From positions 1,250,806-1,314,805 of the forward strand of contig JACJXW010000005.1 in assembly GCA_020636405.1 (NCBI GenBank): a stretch of 64,000 nucleotides of DNA. Direction: 5' to 3'. The position numbers and the translations under genes were made by a program. The notes under the pieces are model-generated. The model made no database searches. It was not told the DNA's origin and saw only the letters and a program-made list of their open reading frames with translations. Below, piece by piece: positions 17,186 to 24,161 of this stretch (the stretch's first letter is position 1; each line of letters opens with the position of its first letter). The DNA is from Lewinellaceae bacterium. GTDB taxonomy: Bacteria; Bacteroidota; Bacteroidia; Chitinophagales; Saprospiraceae.

Positions 17186-17542
17186 TTAATGCCAATGCCA
17201 ACGGAATCTGGCCAGCCACTTTTGCCAAAAGTGGAACCTGGAATGCCCGGTTTCGCTATAGGATTCCAGCAACCGAACGATCCCCTCCTGTTTACCGGCC
17301 CGGGCAATTTCCACTGCCGTCTTCTCCCCGAATCCAGCCCGTTGCATGGGGTCGGCGCCATGCTCCAACAGCAGGGCCACCATCTTCTCCTGCCCGCTCT
17401 GAACCGCTTCGATCAGAGGCGTAGTCAGCATCTCCGGGTGTTCGTAGTTGATGTCTACTCCCGATTGAATGAAATGCCGGGCCGCTTCCGGGTCTCCGTC
17501 CTGAATGGCTTTCAGTAATGCTTTCCAGTCTCCTGATGCCAT
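17186..17542 (-). CDS. small ankyrin-repeat protein
   Basis: A 118-residue protein made almost entirely of ankyrin-type repeats (GDPEAARHFIQSGVDINYEH; TPLIEAVQSGQEKMVALLLEHGADP; GFGEKTAVEIARAGKQEGIVRLLES). It likely mediates a protein contact. The C-terminus (HSRFHFWQKWLARFRWHWH) is unusually rich in aromatic and basic residues. It sits 6 bases after a GNAT stop and 48 bases before the next GNAT start. Confidence 0.85.
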   Translation of the reverse strand: MASGDWKALLKAIQDGDPEAARHFIQSGVDINYEHPEMLTTPLIEAVQSGQEKMVALLLEHGADPMQRAGFGEKTAVEIARAGKQEGIVRLLESYSETGHSRFHFWQKWLARFRWHWH

Positions 17543-17548
17543 AGCTAT

Positions 17549-18076
17549 TTAAATTTCCATTTTCATCAGGAGGTCCGTCTGTTCGTCATCGCCCAGGCGG
17601 AACGGGTGCGTGCCGAATTCTACGAACCCGTTCTTTCTGTAAAAGTGCAGCGCTGCCGTATTCTTTTCCCAGACGCCCAGCCATATCCCATCCCTCTTTT
17701 TCTCCTGTGCGATGCTAAGTGCCTTTTCGAACAGGGCTTTTCCTACTTTCTTCCCACGATAATCGGACAGGACGTAGATGCGCTCTATTTCCAGCATTTT
17801 GCCCGGCAAGGACTCGGTCTGGGCGGCGCCCCAGTTCACTTTGAGGTATCCGATCACCTTGCCCGCTGTTTCCGCGAAGAAGAATAGAGCGCCTGGAGTT
17901 TCGAACTCGGCCGCCAGCTTTTCCAGGCTGAAGCTGTCGTTCAGGTATTTGTCCATATCGGAGGCGGCATTCTGGTCGCTGAAGGTATCGGCAAAGGTAG
18001 ATCTGGCAATTTCCCGGAGCGCCGGCAGGTCCGATTTTTCGACGGGCCTGATGGATAGGTTTTCGAAGTTTGCCAT
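17549..18076 (-). CDS. GNAT family N-acetyltransferase
   Basis: 175 residues. Acetyl-CoA loop LSDYRGKKVGKALFEKAL after the strand LEIERIYV; C-terminal DGIWLGVWEKNTAALHFYRKNGF. This arrangement (W.GVWE.N..A..FY.K.GF) is typical of diamine/PaiA-like acetyltransferases. PaiA acts on polyamines, so that is a testable guess. It sits 20 bases downstream of the next GNAT. Confidence 0.88.
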   Translation of the reverse strand: MANFENLSIRPVEKSDLPALREIARSTFADTFSDQNAASDMDKYLNDSFSLEKLAAEFETPGALFFFAETAGKVIGYLKVNWGAAQTESLPGKMLEIERIYVLSDYRGKKVGKALFEKALSIAQEKKRDGIWLGVWEKNTAALHFYRKNGFVEFGTHPFRLGDDEQTDLLMKMEI

Positions 18077-18096
18077 TTTTCTTTTTTAAGAAAACG

Positions 18097-18534
18097 TCAA
18101 TACGGATAAAACTCGATCAGCACCGCCTCTTTCGTCTGTATCTTCCCCCCCATCTCCTTGTAAAACTGCATGGCTTTATCATTGGAACCCTTCGCCAGGA
18201 GCCAGATGATCGGGATGTCTCGATCCTTGGCGATATTGAAAACTTTTCGAAACAGCCGCCGGCCATAGCCCTTCCGCTGGTGTTCCTCCTCCACTTCGAG
18301 GTCGTACAGGAAAATTTCATTTACCCCATCGTACCACCGGGGCAGAATGTGAAAATAGCAAAACCCGGCCAGGGCGCCGCGCTCCAGAATGCAAAGCATG
18401 AATTGCTCTTTTCTTTTCAGTAGGGCTTCCGCCTCAGCAGCCGACAACTGGCTGTTGTAGAACTTTCCGGCCAGGCGGATGAGCAGGGCCTCGTCTCCCG
18501 GAGACAATAATCGGGTGGATGAAATGTTGGGCAT
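18097..18534 (-). CDS. GNAT family N-acetyltransferase
   Basis: 145 residues. LYDLEVEEEHQRKGYGRRLF is the acetyl-CoA binding segment; WLLAKGSNDKAMQFYKEMGG is the C-terminal helix/strand. It looks like an aminoglycoside 6'-type or general small GNAT; no acceptor can be named. First gene of the co-directional run 18534-16096 (GNAT, GNAT, ankyrin, GNAT, PNPOx), with gaps of 48 bases or less except before the GNAT at 17137. Confidence 0.85.
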   Translation of the reverse strand: MPNISSTRLLSPGDEALLIRLAGKFYNSQLSAAEAEALLKRKEQFMLCILERGALAGFCYFHILPRWYDGVNEIFLYDLEVEEEHQRKGYGRRLFRKVFNIAKDRDIPIIWLLAKGSNDKAMQFYKEMGGKIQTKEAVLIEFYPY

Positions 18535-18730
18535 ATGCTATTTGGAATGTGAATGCTGCTTTTCTTTTTCGATGGGGGAACCGGACGCCAAGTTACCATT
18601 GGTGTGCGAGTAATTTTAAAAAAATAGAAACGGAATACCATCCTGCCTCAAATAGGTACAAAAAACATTTCTGAATATAACGGATTGCGTAGCTGCGATG
18701 ACGTTTGTTCCGGATCAGAGACGAAAAGCC

Positions 18731-18877
18731 AACGCTAACTGGGATCGCCAAAATTTTTTGGCGTCGAAGACGATAAACTAACGCTAACTGGGATCGCTAA
18801 AATTTTTTGGCGTCGAAGACGATAAACTAACGCTAACTGGGATCGCCAAAATTTTTTAGCGTCGAAGACGAAAAACC
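18731..18877. repeat. three tandem 49-bp hairpin modules
   Basis: Units start at 18731, 18780 and 18829, exactly 49 bases apart and nearly identical. Each contains the inverted repeat CGCCAAAATTTTTTGGCG followed by GTCGAAGACG. The third unit has one change (TTTTTTAGCG) in its hairpin arm. The single equivalent in the 61-kb copy lies at about 61452-61490. Confidence 0.9.
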
Positions 18878-18913
18878 CGCGTCCCCTCAAGTTGACCGGT
18901 CTAACGTCTCCGG

Positions 18914-18983
18914 CCCAAATACACTGACGCATAACTGGTCAGCGTATACTGACAACGCAGGCGTTCGTCAGTATAAATTTGGG
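18914..18983 (+). repeat. 70-bp folded core of the MITE-like element
   Basis: Begins CCCAAAT and ends AAATTTGGG, so the ends pair. Internally CTGACGC...GGTCAG and ACTGACAACGC...GCGTTCGTCAGT form further inverted repeats, giving a multi-arm foldable sequence. The reverse complement matches 61329-61398 at about 64 of 70 positions by eye. Confidence 0.8.
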
Positions 18984-19021
18984 GGTCCGGGTTCACGTCT
19001 TCAGGGCAGCTACGCAAAACG

Positions 19022-19051
19022 TTTCAGTCAGAAACTTTTGTATTATCTTCG
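19022..19051 (+). promoter_or_regulatory. candidate promoter for the GH125 gene
   Basis: TATCTTCG at 19044-19051 (identical to the -7 candidate at 60641) with TTTC 18 bases upstream at 19022-19025. The upstream box would overlap the right terminal repeat of the MITE-like element, so the element's insertion may have shaped expression of this gene. Confidence 0.35.
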
Positions 19052-19085
19052 AACCCTAACCCTCTTTTAACCTAACCTGCAAACC

Positions 19086-20525
19086 ATGAACCGAAGAAAA
19101 TTTCTGAAAAATACCGGCCTTACCCTTGGCGCTTATTCCCTCTTACCGGCAACCACTTTCCCTCAACCTCCCCACCTGGCCAACAATTTCCCCTCCCGGC
19201 GCCCGCCCCTGGAGGAACGCACCTTTACCAGCCAGGCCGTAGAGGAAATGATCCGCCAGGTAAAACCGGCCATCGCCGATGAAGAGCTGGCCTGGATGTT
19301 CGAGAACTGCTTCCCCAATACGCTGGACACCACAGTAGACTACGAAGTCATCGACGGCAAACCCGACACCTTCATCATCACCGGCGATATCGACGCCATG
19401 TGGCTGCGCGATTCCACCGCTCAGGTCTGGCCCTATATGTCGCTGATCACCCAGGAAAAAAAGCTGCAGGACCTCGTCCTCGGCCTGGTCAACCGACAGG
19501 TGAAATGCGTCCTGAAGGATCCCTACGCCAATGCCTTTTACAAAGACCTGACGAAGGAATCGGAATGGAAAAGCGACAAGCCCGAGCCTATTCCCGGCGT
19601 GCACGAGCGGAAGTGGGAGATCGATTCCCTGTGTTATGTGGTGCGCCTTTCTCACCGGTATTATGAGCTGACCGGCGACGCCACTGTTTTCGATGCCGAC
19701 TGGGACAAGGCCATGCGCCTCATCGTCGACACTTTGCGCACCGAGCAGCGCAAGGACGGCCACTCGCCTTATTCCTTCGTCCGGGTAACTTCGGCCATGA
19801 TCGACGCCCCGGTCTTCAACGGCACCGGACGTCCCATCCGCCCAACTGGCCTGATCTGCTCCATGTTCCGCCCGTCGGACGACGCCACCCTCTTCCCCTT
19901 CCTGGTGCCTTCCAACATCTTCGCGGTGCTCTCCCTGCGCCAGCTTTCCAGGATCTACCGGACGGTGCTGAGGGACGAATACTTTGCCGACAAATGCGCC
20001 CGCTTCGCCAATGAGGTGGATGCGGCGATCAAAAAATACGCCGTCACCAGCCATCTCGATTTCGGAGAGATCTACGCCTACGAGGTAGACGGCTTCGGCA
20101 ACAAGGTCTTTATGGACGACGCCAACGTCCCCTCCCTACTATCGCTGGCCTACCTGGGCGCCCACCAACCGGACGACCCCATCTACCAGCGCACCCGCCG
20201 GTTCCTGCTCAGCGATGCCAATCCCTACTACTTGAAGGGTACCGCCGCCGAGGGGCAGGCCAGCCCCCATACCGGCAAGGAAAAGATCTGGCCCATGGGT
20301 ATCATCCTGCGCGCCATGACCAGCCAGGACGAAGAAGAGATCACCTACTGCCTGCGCACCCTCAAACAAACCCACGCCGGCGCCGGCTTCATGCACGAGG
20401 CCTTCCACAAGGATAACCCGGAGGACTTCAACCGCGCCTGGTTCGCCTGGGCCAATACCCTTTTCGGGGAGCTGATCATTAAGGTGTATAATGAACGCCG
20501 GGAGATATTGAGCAGGAAGTTTTAG
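19086..20525 (+). CDS. GH125 exo-alpha-1,6-mannosidase-like protein
   Basis: 479 residues with a twin-arginine leader (MNRRKFLKNTGLTLGAYSLL), so it is exported folded. Family hallmarks are TGDIDAMWLRDSTAQVWPY (99-117), the CVLKDPYANAF segment, WEIDSLCY (177-184, containing the likely general-acid aspartate) and the C-terminal HEAFHKDNPEDFNRAWFAWANTLFGELI. Known GH125 enzymes release mannose from alpha-1,6 linkages by inversion. With the GH38 gene it suggests alpha-mannan or high-mannose glycan use. Length is normal. Confidence 0.93.
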   Translation: MNRRKFLKNTGLTLGAYSLLPATTFPQPPHLANNFPSRRPPLEERTFTSQAVEEMIRQVKPAIADEELAWMFENCFPNTLDTTVDYEVIDGKPDTFIITGDIDAMWLRDSTAQVWPYMSLITQEKKLQDLVLGLVNRQVKCVLKDPYANAFYKDLTKESEWKSDKPEPIPGVHERKWEIDSLCYVVRLSHRYYELTGDATVFDADWDKAMRLIVDTLRTEQRKDGHSPYSFVRVTSAMIDAPVFNGTGRPIRPTGLICSMFRPSDDATLFPFLVPSNIFAVLSLRQLSRIYRTVLRDEYFADKCARFANEVDAAIKKYAVTSHLDFGEIYAYEVDGFGNKVFMDDANVPSLLSLAYLGAHQPDDPIYQRTRRFLLSDANPYYLKGTAAEGQASPHTGKEKIWPMGIILRAMTSQDEEEITYCLRTLKQTHAGAGFMHEAFHKDNPEDFNRAWFAWANTLFGELIIKVYNERREILSRKF

Positions 20526-20555
20526 GGCGTCTTTTGCTTTTTATATAACGAGGCT

Positions 20556-20710
20556 AACCTGCCGGGTTTATGGATCGCCCCTCCCTGGCAGTACCCGGCA
20601 GTGTTTGTTGGAAACGTTTTTCCAGAAGCACAGGAATAGCCTCGGTGGAGCGTCTCTGATAAACGCTGCCGGGTTAGGCTTAAAGGGAGCTACCGAAAAC
20701 CCGGCAGGTT
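20556..20710. repeat. nested inverted-repeat element, AACCTGCCGGGTTT ends
   Basis: AACCTGCCGGGTTT (20556-20569) is exactly inverted at 20697-20710. A second inner pair, ACCCGGCAGTGTTT and AAACGCTGCCGGGTT, lies inside it. The 155-bp element is 3' of GH125. A related fragment, AACCGGCAGGTTGAAAGG, occurs at about 49201. It may be a non-autonomous element or an unusually large bidirectional terminator. Confidence 0.6.
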
Positions 20711-20754
20711 GGTATCCGTTTTTTGTAATGGGGGTCAACCCAATCACCCAGTCA

Positions 20755-20867
20755 CCGAATCAACGAATCACGAATCACGAATCACGGATCACGAATCAAC
20801 GAATAACGAATCACGAATAACGAATCACGAATAACGAATCAACGAATCACGAATCACGAATCAACTA
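20755..20867. repeat. word array, ACGAATC / ACGAATA type
   Basis: About fifteen 7-8 base units, ACGAATC, AACGAAT and ACGAATA, between the convergent GH125 and GH109 genes. The last bases (CTA, 20865-20867) form the stop codon of the GH109-like gene. The same word is used at 38161, 51990 and 59037. Confidence 0.85.
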
Positions 20868-22247
20868 ATACTCCCCCCTTGCAAACCCATTCTTCCACTC
20901 CATCCACCGCCCCCGCGTGAAGTCCGGGAAGGGCATCGGCTGGCCGCCTTGCGCGATGGACTGCTCGCTCAGGGGGGTGATGGCCATCCAGGCAGCGGCG
21001 TCGTAGACGTCGATGGGCGGCTTCTCGCCGCGTTTATGGCTTTCCACGAAGGCATTGAGCAGGAACCAGTCCATACCACCGTGGCCGGCGCCCTCCGAGT
21101 CGGCGGCGTACTTCTTCCAGAGCGGGTGGTCGTATCGATCGAGGTAGGGTTGGGCGGGCTCCCATTTGTGTTGCGGGCTTTGGCCCTCCAGGTGGATAGA
21201 CTGGTTGACGTCCATCCACAGGCCCTTCGTGCCCTGCACGCGGAAGCCCAGGGAATAGGGGCGCGGCAGGTTGGTGTCGTGGCTGACGATGATGCTCTCG
21301 CCGTTGGCCGCCTTGATGACGGTGGTCACCACGTCGCCCAGGCGGAATTCGGTTTTAGCGTTGGGATGGTTGGCCCCGCCCTTGGGGTGGTTGAGGATGT
21401 ACTCGTGCAGGCCCCGCCCTTTGCTGGCCGTTGAAGTGAGCGTCAGAAAGCGGTTGCCGCGGTTGATGTCGATGTATTCGGCCACCGGGCCGATGCCGTG
21501 GGTGGGGTAGAGGTCGCCGTTGCGGTTTACGGAATGCCGGGTGCGCCAACGGGCCTCCGAGAAGGCTTTCTCCCCGAACTCCACGCCGCTGTCGTAGGCC
21601 GTATTCCCGTCGTTGAACTTGACACCGCGCAGGTCGTGCTGATAGCCGCATTCCAGGTGGATAAGCTCGCCGAACAGGCCTTGCCGCACCATATTGAGAA
21701 TGGCCATTACATCGCGGCGATAGCAGACGTTCTCCAGGAAGAAGAGGGGTGTGCCGGTTTCCTCGTGGGTGTTCACCAGCTGCCAGCACTCATCGACGGA
21801 GAAGGCGCCGCAGACTTCCACGCCCACGTACTTGCCGGCCTTCATGGCCGCCACCGCCATTTCCGTATGCCAGCGCCACGGCGTGGCGATGAGGACGGCG
21901 TCGATGTTCTCGTCTTCCAGGAGTTGGAGGTAGTCGCGCTCGCCCAGGCCGTAGACTTTGGGTTTGGCCTTGCCTTTCTTTTCGTAGATGGCCATCGCCC
22001 GGCCCACCATCCCCTGGTCGATATCGCAGATGGCAGGCACTTCGCAGTCGGTGCGGTTGAGCAGCATGTCGATGTGCCCTTGCCCGCGCAGGCCGGCGCC
22101 GATGACGCCAATGCGAAGGGTGGTTCCCGGCTTGCCGCTTTTGGAGACGGCCGGGGTGGCAAAGGTCGCCCCGGGGATGGCGGCCAGGCCGGCGCCCACG
22201 GCGGCCGATTTCTGGATGAAATTTCGGCGGTTGATCTTATCGCTCAT
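20865..22247 (-). CDS. GH109-like / Gfo-Idh-MocA oxidoreductase with Tat signal
   Basis: 460 residues from the ATG at 22247 (MSDKINRRNFIQKSAAV), which gives a clear twin-arginine leader; a longer start at 22313 does not. Rossmann motif GVIGAGLRGQGH, then IATPWRWHTEMAVAAMKAGKYVGVEV and ENVCYRRDVMAIL. The THGIGPVAEYIDINRGNR segment matches GH109 alpha-N-acetylgalactosaminidases that use bound NAD for catalysis. GH109 identity is by motif recognition; a sugar dehydrogenase of the same superfamily is the alternative. Convergent with the GH125 gene. Confidence 0.85.
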   Translation of the reverse strand: MSDKINRRNFIQKSAAVGAGLAAIPGATFATPAVSKSGKPGTTLRIGVIGAGLRGQGHIDMLLNRTDCEVPAICDIDQGMVGRAMAIYEKKGKAKPKVYGLGERDYLQLLEDENIDAVLIATPWRWHTEMAVAAMKAGKYVGVEVCGAFSVDECWQLVNTHEETGTPLFFLENVCYRRDVMAILNMVRQGLFGELIHLECGYQHDLRGVKFNDGNTAYDSGVEFGEKAFSEARWRTRHSVNRNGDLYPTHGIGPVAEYIDINRGNRFLTLTSTASKGRGLHEYILNHPKGGANHPNAKTEFRLGDVVTTVIKAANGESIIVSHDTNLPRPYSLGFRVQGTKGLWMDVNQSIHLEGQSPQHKWEPAQPYLDRYDHPLWKKYAADSEGAGHGGMDWFLLNAFVESHKRGEKPPIDVYDAAAWMAITPLSEQSIAQGGQPMPFPDFTRGRWMEWKNGFARGEY

Positions 22248-22325
22248 GGTTTTCGTTGTTTTAGGGAAGATAGGAAATGTGATGGAGAATTTCAGAGCTT
22301 GCTCAAAATTCAATCAACGGGAAAC

Positions 22326-23885
22326 CTACTCCACCACCACCCGCTGCCCACTAAAATACCCCCCATCGCTCAGCCGCAGCCAATACACCCCAGCCGGCAG
22401 GCTTTCTGTCGGGAGCACCACCTCCCCTTCTCCGGGGCGGGCGTTCCGGGCCATCACCCGCTGCCCCTGCAAGCTGATCAATTCCACCAGAAGTTGGCTC
22501 TCGCTACATTGCCCAAAGCGCAGGCGCAGCTCCCCACGCACAGGGTTGGGCGAAACCGTGTAGAAGCACTCCATTTGGTGCAGGTGGCCGGCGCCGACGC
22601 TGACCTGTATGGTGGCGGTGGCCTCCGTGCTGTGCTGCGGCCCGGCCAGCTCGGCGGCGGTGGCGATGACGGCCTTCACGACCTGGCTCATGAAGGTGAA
22701 GTTGATCGTGCCCAGCGTATCGCTGTTGCGGTGGTAGTTGGGGTTGCGGAATTCGGCCCCGTCGGTGAGCATCAGGGCGGGGAGGGTGTCCCGCCAGAAG
22801 TAGGCGTGGTCGCTGCGGAGCAGGTCGTCCGGCACCAGGTTGTCGGGAGCAGTTACCGGGATCACCTTGAGTTCGGGAACGTACTGGGCGGCGGCGGCCT
22901 GAAAACTGCTGCTCAGAGGGGCAAAGGACTGCACCGCCACATTGGTGAGAAAATCCCCCCGGAATGCATTGTCGCTCACCGCCTGGTAAGCATCGGGGAA
23001 GAGGAGGTTGAAGCCGTTGGGAAAGGCCTGGCTGTTGGGCGCCTCCGAGTAATACCCGATCATTTCCATATTGAGCACGCCTACGATGTCCTCTTCCCGG
23101 TTTCGGTTCTCGACGTAATGGCGGCTCCCCCTGAGGCCAACTTCCTCCAGGTCGAAACCGATGAAGCGCAGGGTGCGGGCGAAGCGGTATTGGGAAAGGA
23201 TGCGGGCGGCCTCGAGCACCCCTATCACAGCGGTGCCGTTGTCATCCGCTCCGGGCGAGGCGGCGACCGTATCGTAATGGCCGTCGACAATGATGACGGC
23301 TGCGTCTTCCGTGGCGCCGGGCAGGGTGCCGATGATGTTCTGCCCGGTAGTGATGATGTAGGGAAAGCTCTGCCGGTAGGTTTGCAGGCCGTACTGCAGG
23401 AAGGCCTGCTCGATGGTGTCGCGGGTTTCGTTGAGCTTCTCCGCGGCTACGGAATAGTTGCGCCGGCCGACGATATAACCGAGGCGCTCGCGCAGCAGGC
23501 TGCTGTCCACCTGGCCCACCATTTCCTGAATATCGATCGGGTGGCGGTCGTCCGCAACGACCTTGAGCACGTATTCGCCTACTTGCAGGATGCTGCCGGT
23601 GTAGTTCCAGCTGATCTGCTTCCCCGTTCCCGGGCTGATGGGGTAGCCAAGGTCACCCGTAGCGCTTTCGGTGTTGAGGCGGAAGGTTTGCCCGCTGTCA
23701 TCGGAAGCGAGGAAGAAGATCTCCACCTCTTCACCCTCGGCGTCGTCCAGGTCAAAGGTAAGGATGAGGGACTGGGCGGCTTCGTCTACGCTGATGTCTT
23801 GTATGGCCACAGTTGGCGGCTGGTTTTGGGCGATCAGGGTGAAGGCGGCCAGCAGAAAAGAGAGGAGGAAGCAAAATTGGCGCAT
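22326..23885 (-). CDS. secreted M28 family zinc aminopeptidase with T9SS tail
   Basis: 519 residues from the ATG at 23885 (MRQFCFLLSFLLAAFTLIAQ, a signal peptide). The M28 zinc-peptidase domain is shown by VDGHYDTVAASPGADDNGTA (His and Asp ligands), DLEEVGLRGSRHYVE (Glu pair), NMEMIGYYSEA and RSDHAYFW. An N-terminal Ig-like domain precedes it. The C-terminus has YTVSPNPVRGELRL and AGVYWLRLSDGGYFSGQRVVVE, a T9SS sorting domain. It would release N-terminal residues from extracellular peptides. Same strand as, and 78 bases from, the GH109-like gene. Confidence 0.93.
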   Translation of the reverse strand: MRQFCFLLSFLLAAFTLIAQNQPPTVAIQDISVDEAAQSLILTFDLDDAEGEEVEIFFLASDDSGQTFRLNTESATGDLGYPISPGTGKQISWNYTGSILQVGEYVLKVVADDRHPIDIQEMVGQVDSSLLRERLGYIVGRRNYSVAAEKLNETRDTIEQAFLQYGLQTYRQSFPYIITTGQNIIGTLPGATEDAAVIIVDGHYDTVAASPGADDNGTAVIGVLEAARILSQYRFARTLRFIGFDLEEVGLRGSRHYVENRNREEDIVGVLNMEMIGYYSEAPNSQAFPNGFNLLFPDAYQAVSDNAFRGDFLTNVAVQSFAPLSSSFQAAAAQYVPELKVIPVTAPDNLVPDDLLRSDHAYFWRDTLPALMLTDGAEFRNPNYHRNSDTLGTINFTFMSQVVKAVIATAAELAGPQHSTEATATIQVSVGAGHLHQMECFYTVSPNPVRGELRLRFGQCSESQLLVELISLQGQRVMARNARPGEGEVVLPTESLPAGVYWLRLSDGGYFSGQRVVVE

Positions 23886-23952
23886 GTTTTGGCCTAAAAA
23901 TAAGAAAGCCCGGGGAAACTGCTCTTCGGACGAGGGGATAAAAGGCCGAAAG

Positions 23953-24037
23953 TAGACAAGATTAACAGGATTTACAAGATGTAGCGGCTTACGCCACAGC
24001 TGCGTACACATCCTGAAAATCTTGTCAATCCTGTCTA
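23953..24037. repeat. inverted-repeat element, TAGACA-GATT-ACA ends
   Basis: Left arm TAGACAAGATTAACAGGA onward (from 23953) pairs imperfectly over about 30 bases with the reverse complement of the sequence ending at 24037 (TAGACAGGATTGACAAGA onward). The centre, GCTTACGCCACAGCTGCGTA, also folds. It lies in the gap between the M28 and orphan genes. AATCCTGT/CTTGT repeats of this style occur in many genomes, but the function is unknown. Confidence 0.6.
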
Positions 24038-24067
24038 TATTTACTTATTGTACAACCCCTCGTAATA

Positions 24068-24104
24068 GAAAGCCATTGAGGTGCGGGAACCCTCAATGGC
24101 TTTC
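24068..24104 (-). terminator. 14-bp perfect hairpin downstream of the 725-aa orphan gene
   Basis: GAAAGCCATTGAGG (24068-24081) pairs exactly with CCTCAATGGCTTTC (24091-24104), with a 9-base loop. It lies 58 bases 3' of the orphan gene's stop. A strong T-run is missing on either strand, so a transcription terminator is only one reading. Confidence 0.45.
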
Positions 24105-24161
24105 AAAACTCCACCTTCGCCGGGCCCTAAAGTGCAGCCTTACAGGCCGTGGCGCGTCCTA

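Larger units (their letters stand above)
18679..19023 (+). mobile_element. MITE-like modular palindromic element, copy 1 (three-module form)
   Basis: The left end AACGGATTGCGTAGCTGC (18679-18696) pairs with the reverse complement of 19006-19023 (AACGTTTTGCGTAGCTGC), 16 of 18 matching. Inside are three 49-base modules and a 70-base core (18914-18983). No coding capacity. It resembles the element at 61278-61519, in opposite orientation. A 2-bp TA duplication is possible at the left flank but not clear at the right. It fills most of the 551-bp gap before the GH125 gene, and its right end lies 20 bases before that gene's candidate -7 box. Confidence 0.8.

Noticed and set aside
19048..19070. TTCGAACCCTAACCC as a tRNA T-arm
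   Set aside because: No acceptor stem, anticodon arm or D-arm could be folded around it.
20755..20867. ACGAATC array as CRISPR
   Set aside because: No fixed-length repeat alternating with unique spacers; units are 7-8 bases and contiguous, and no cas genes are seen.
21498..23897. 799-codon open frame across the GH109 and M28 genes
   Set aside because: Antisense to two genes with clear motifs; product is compositionally biased and has no domain.
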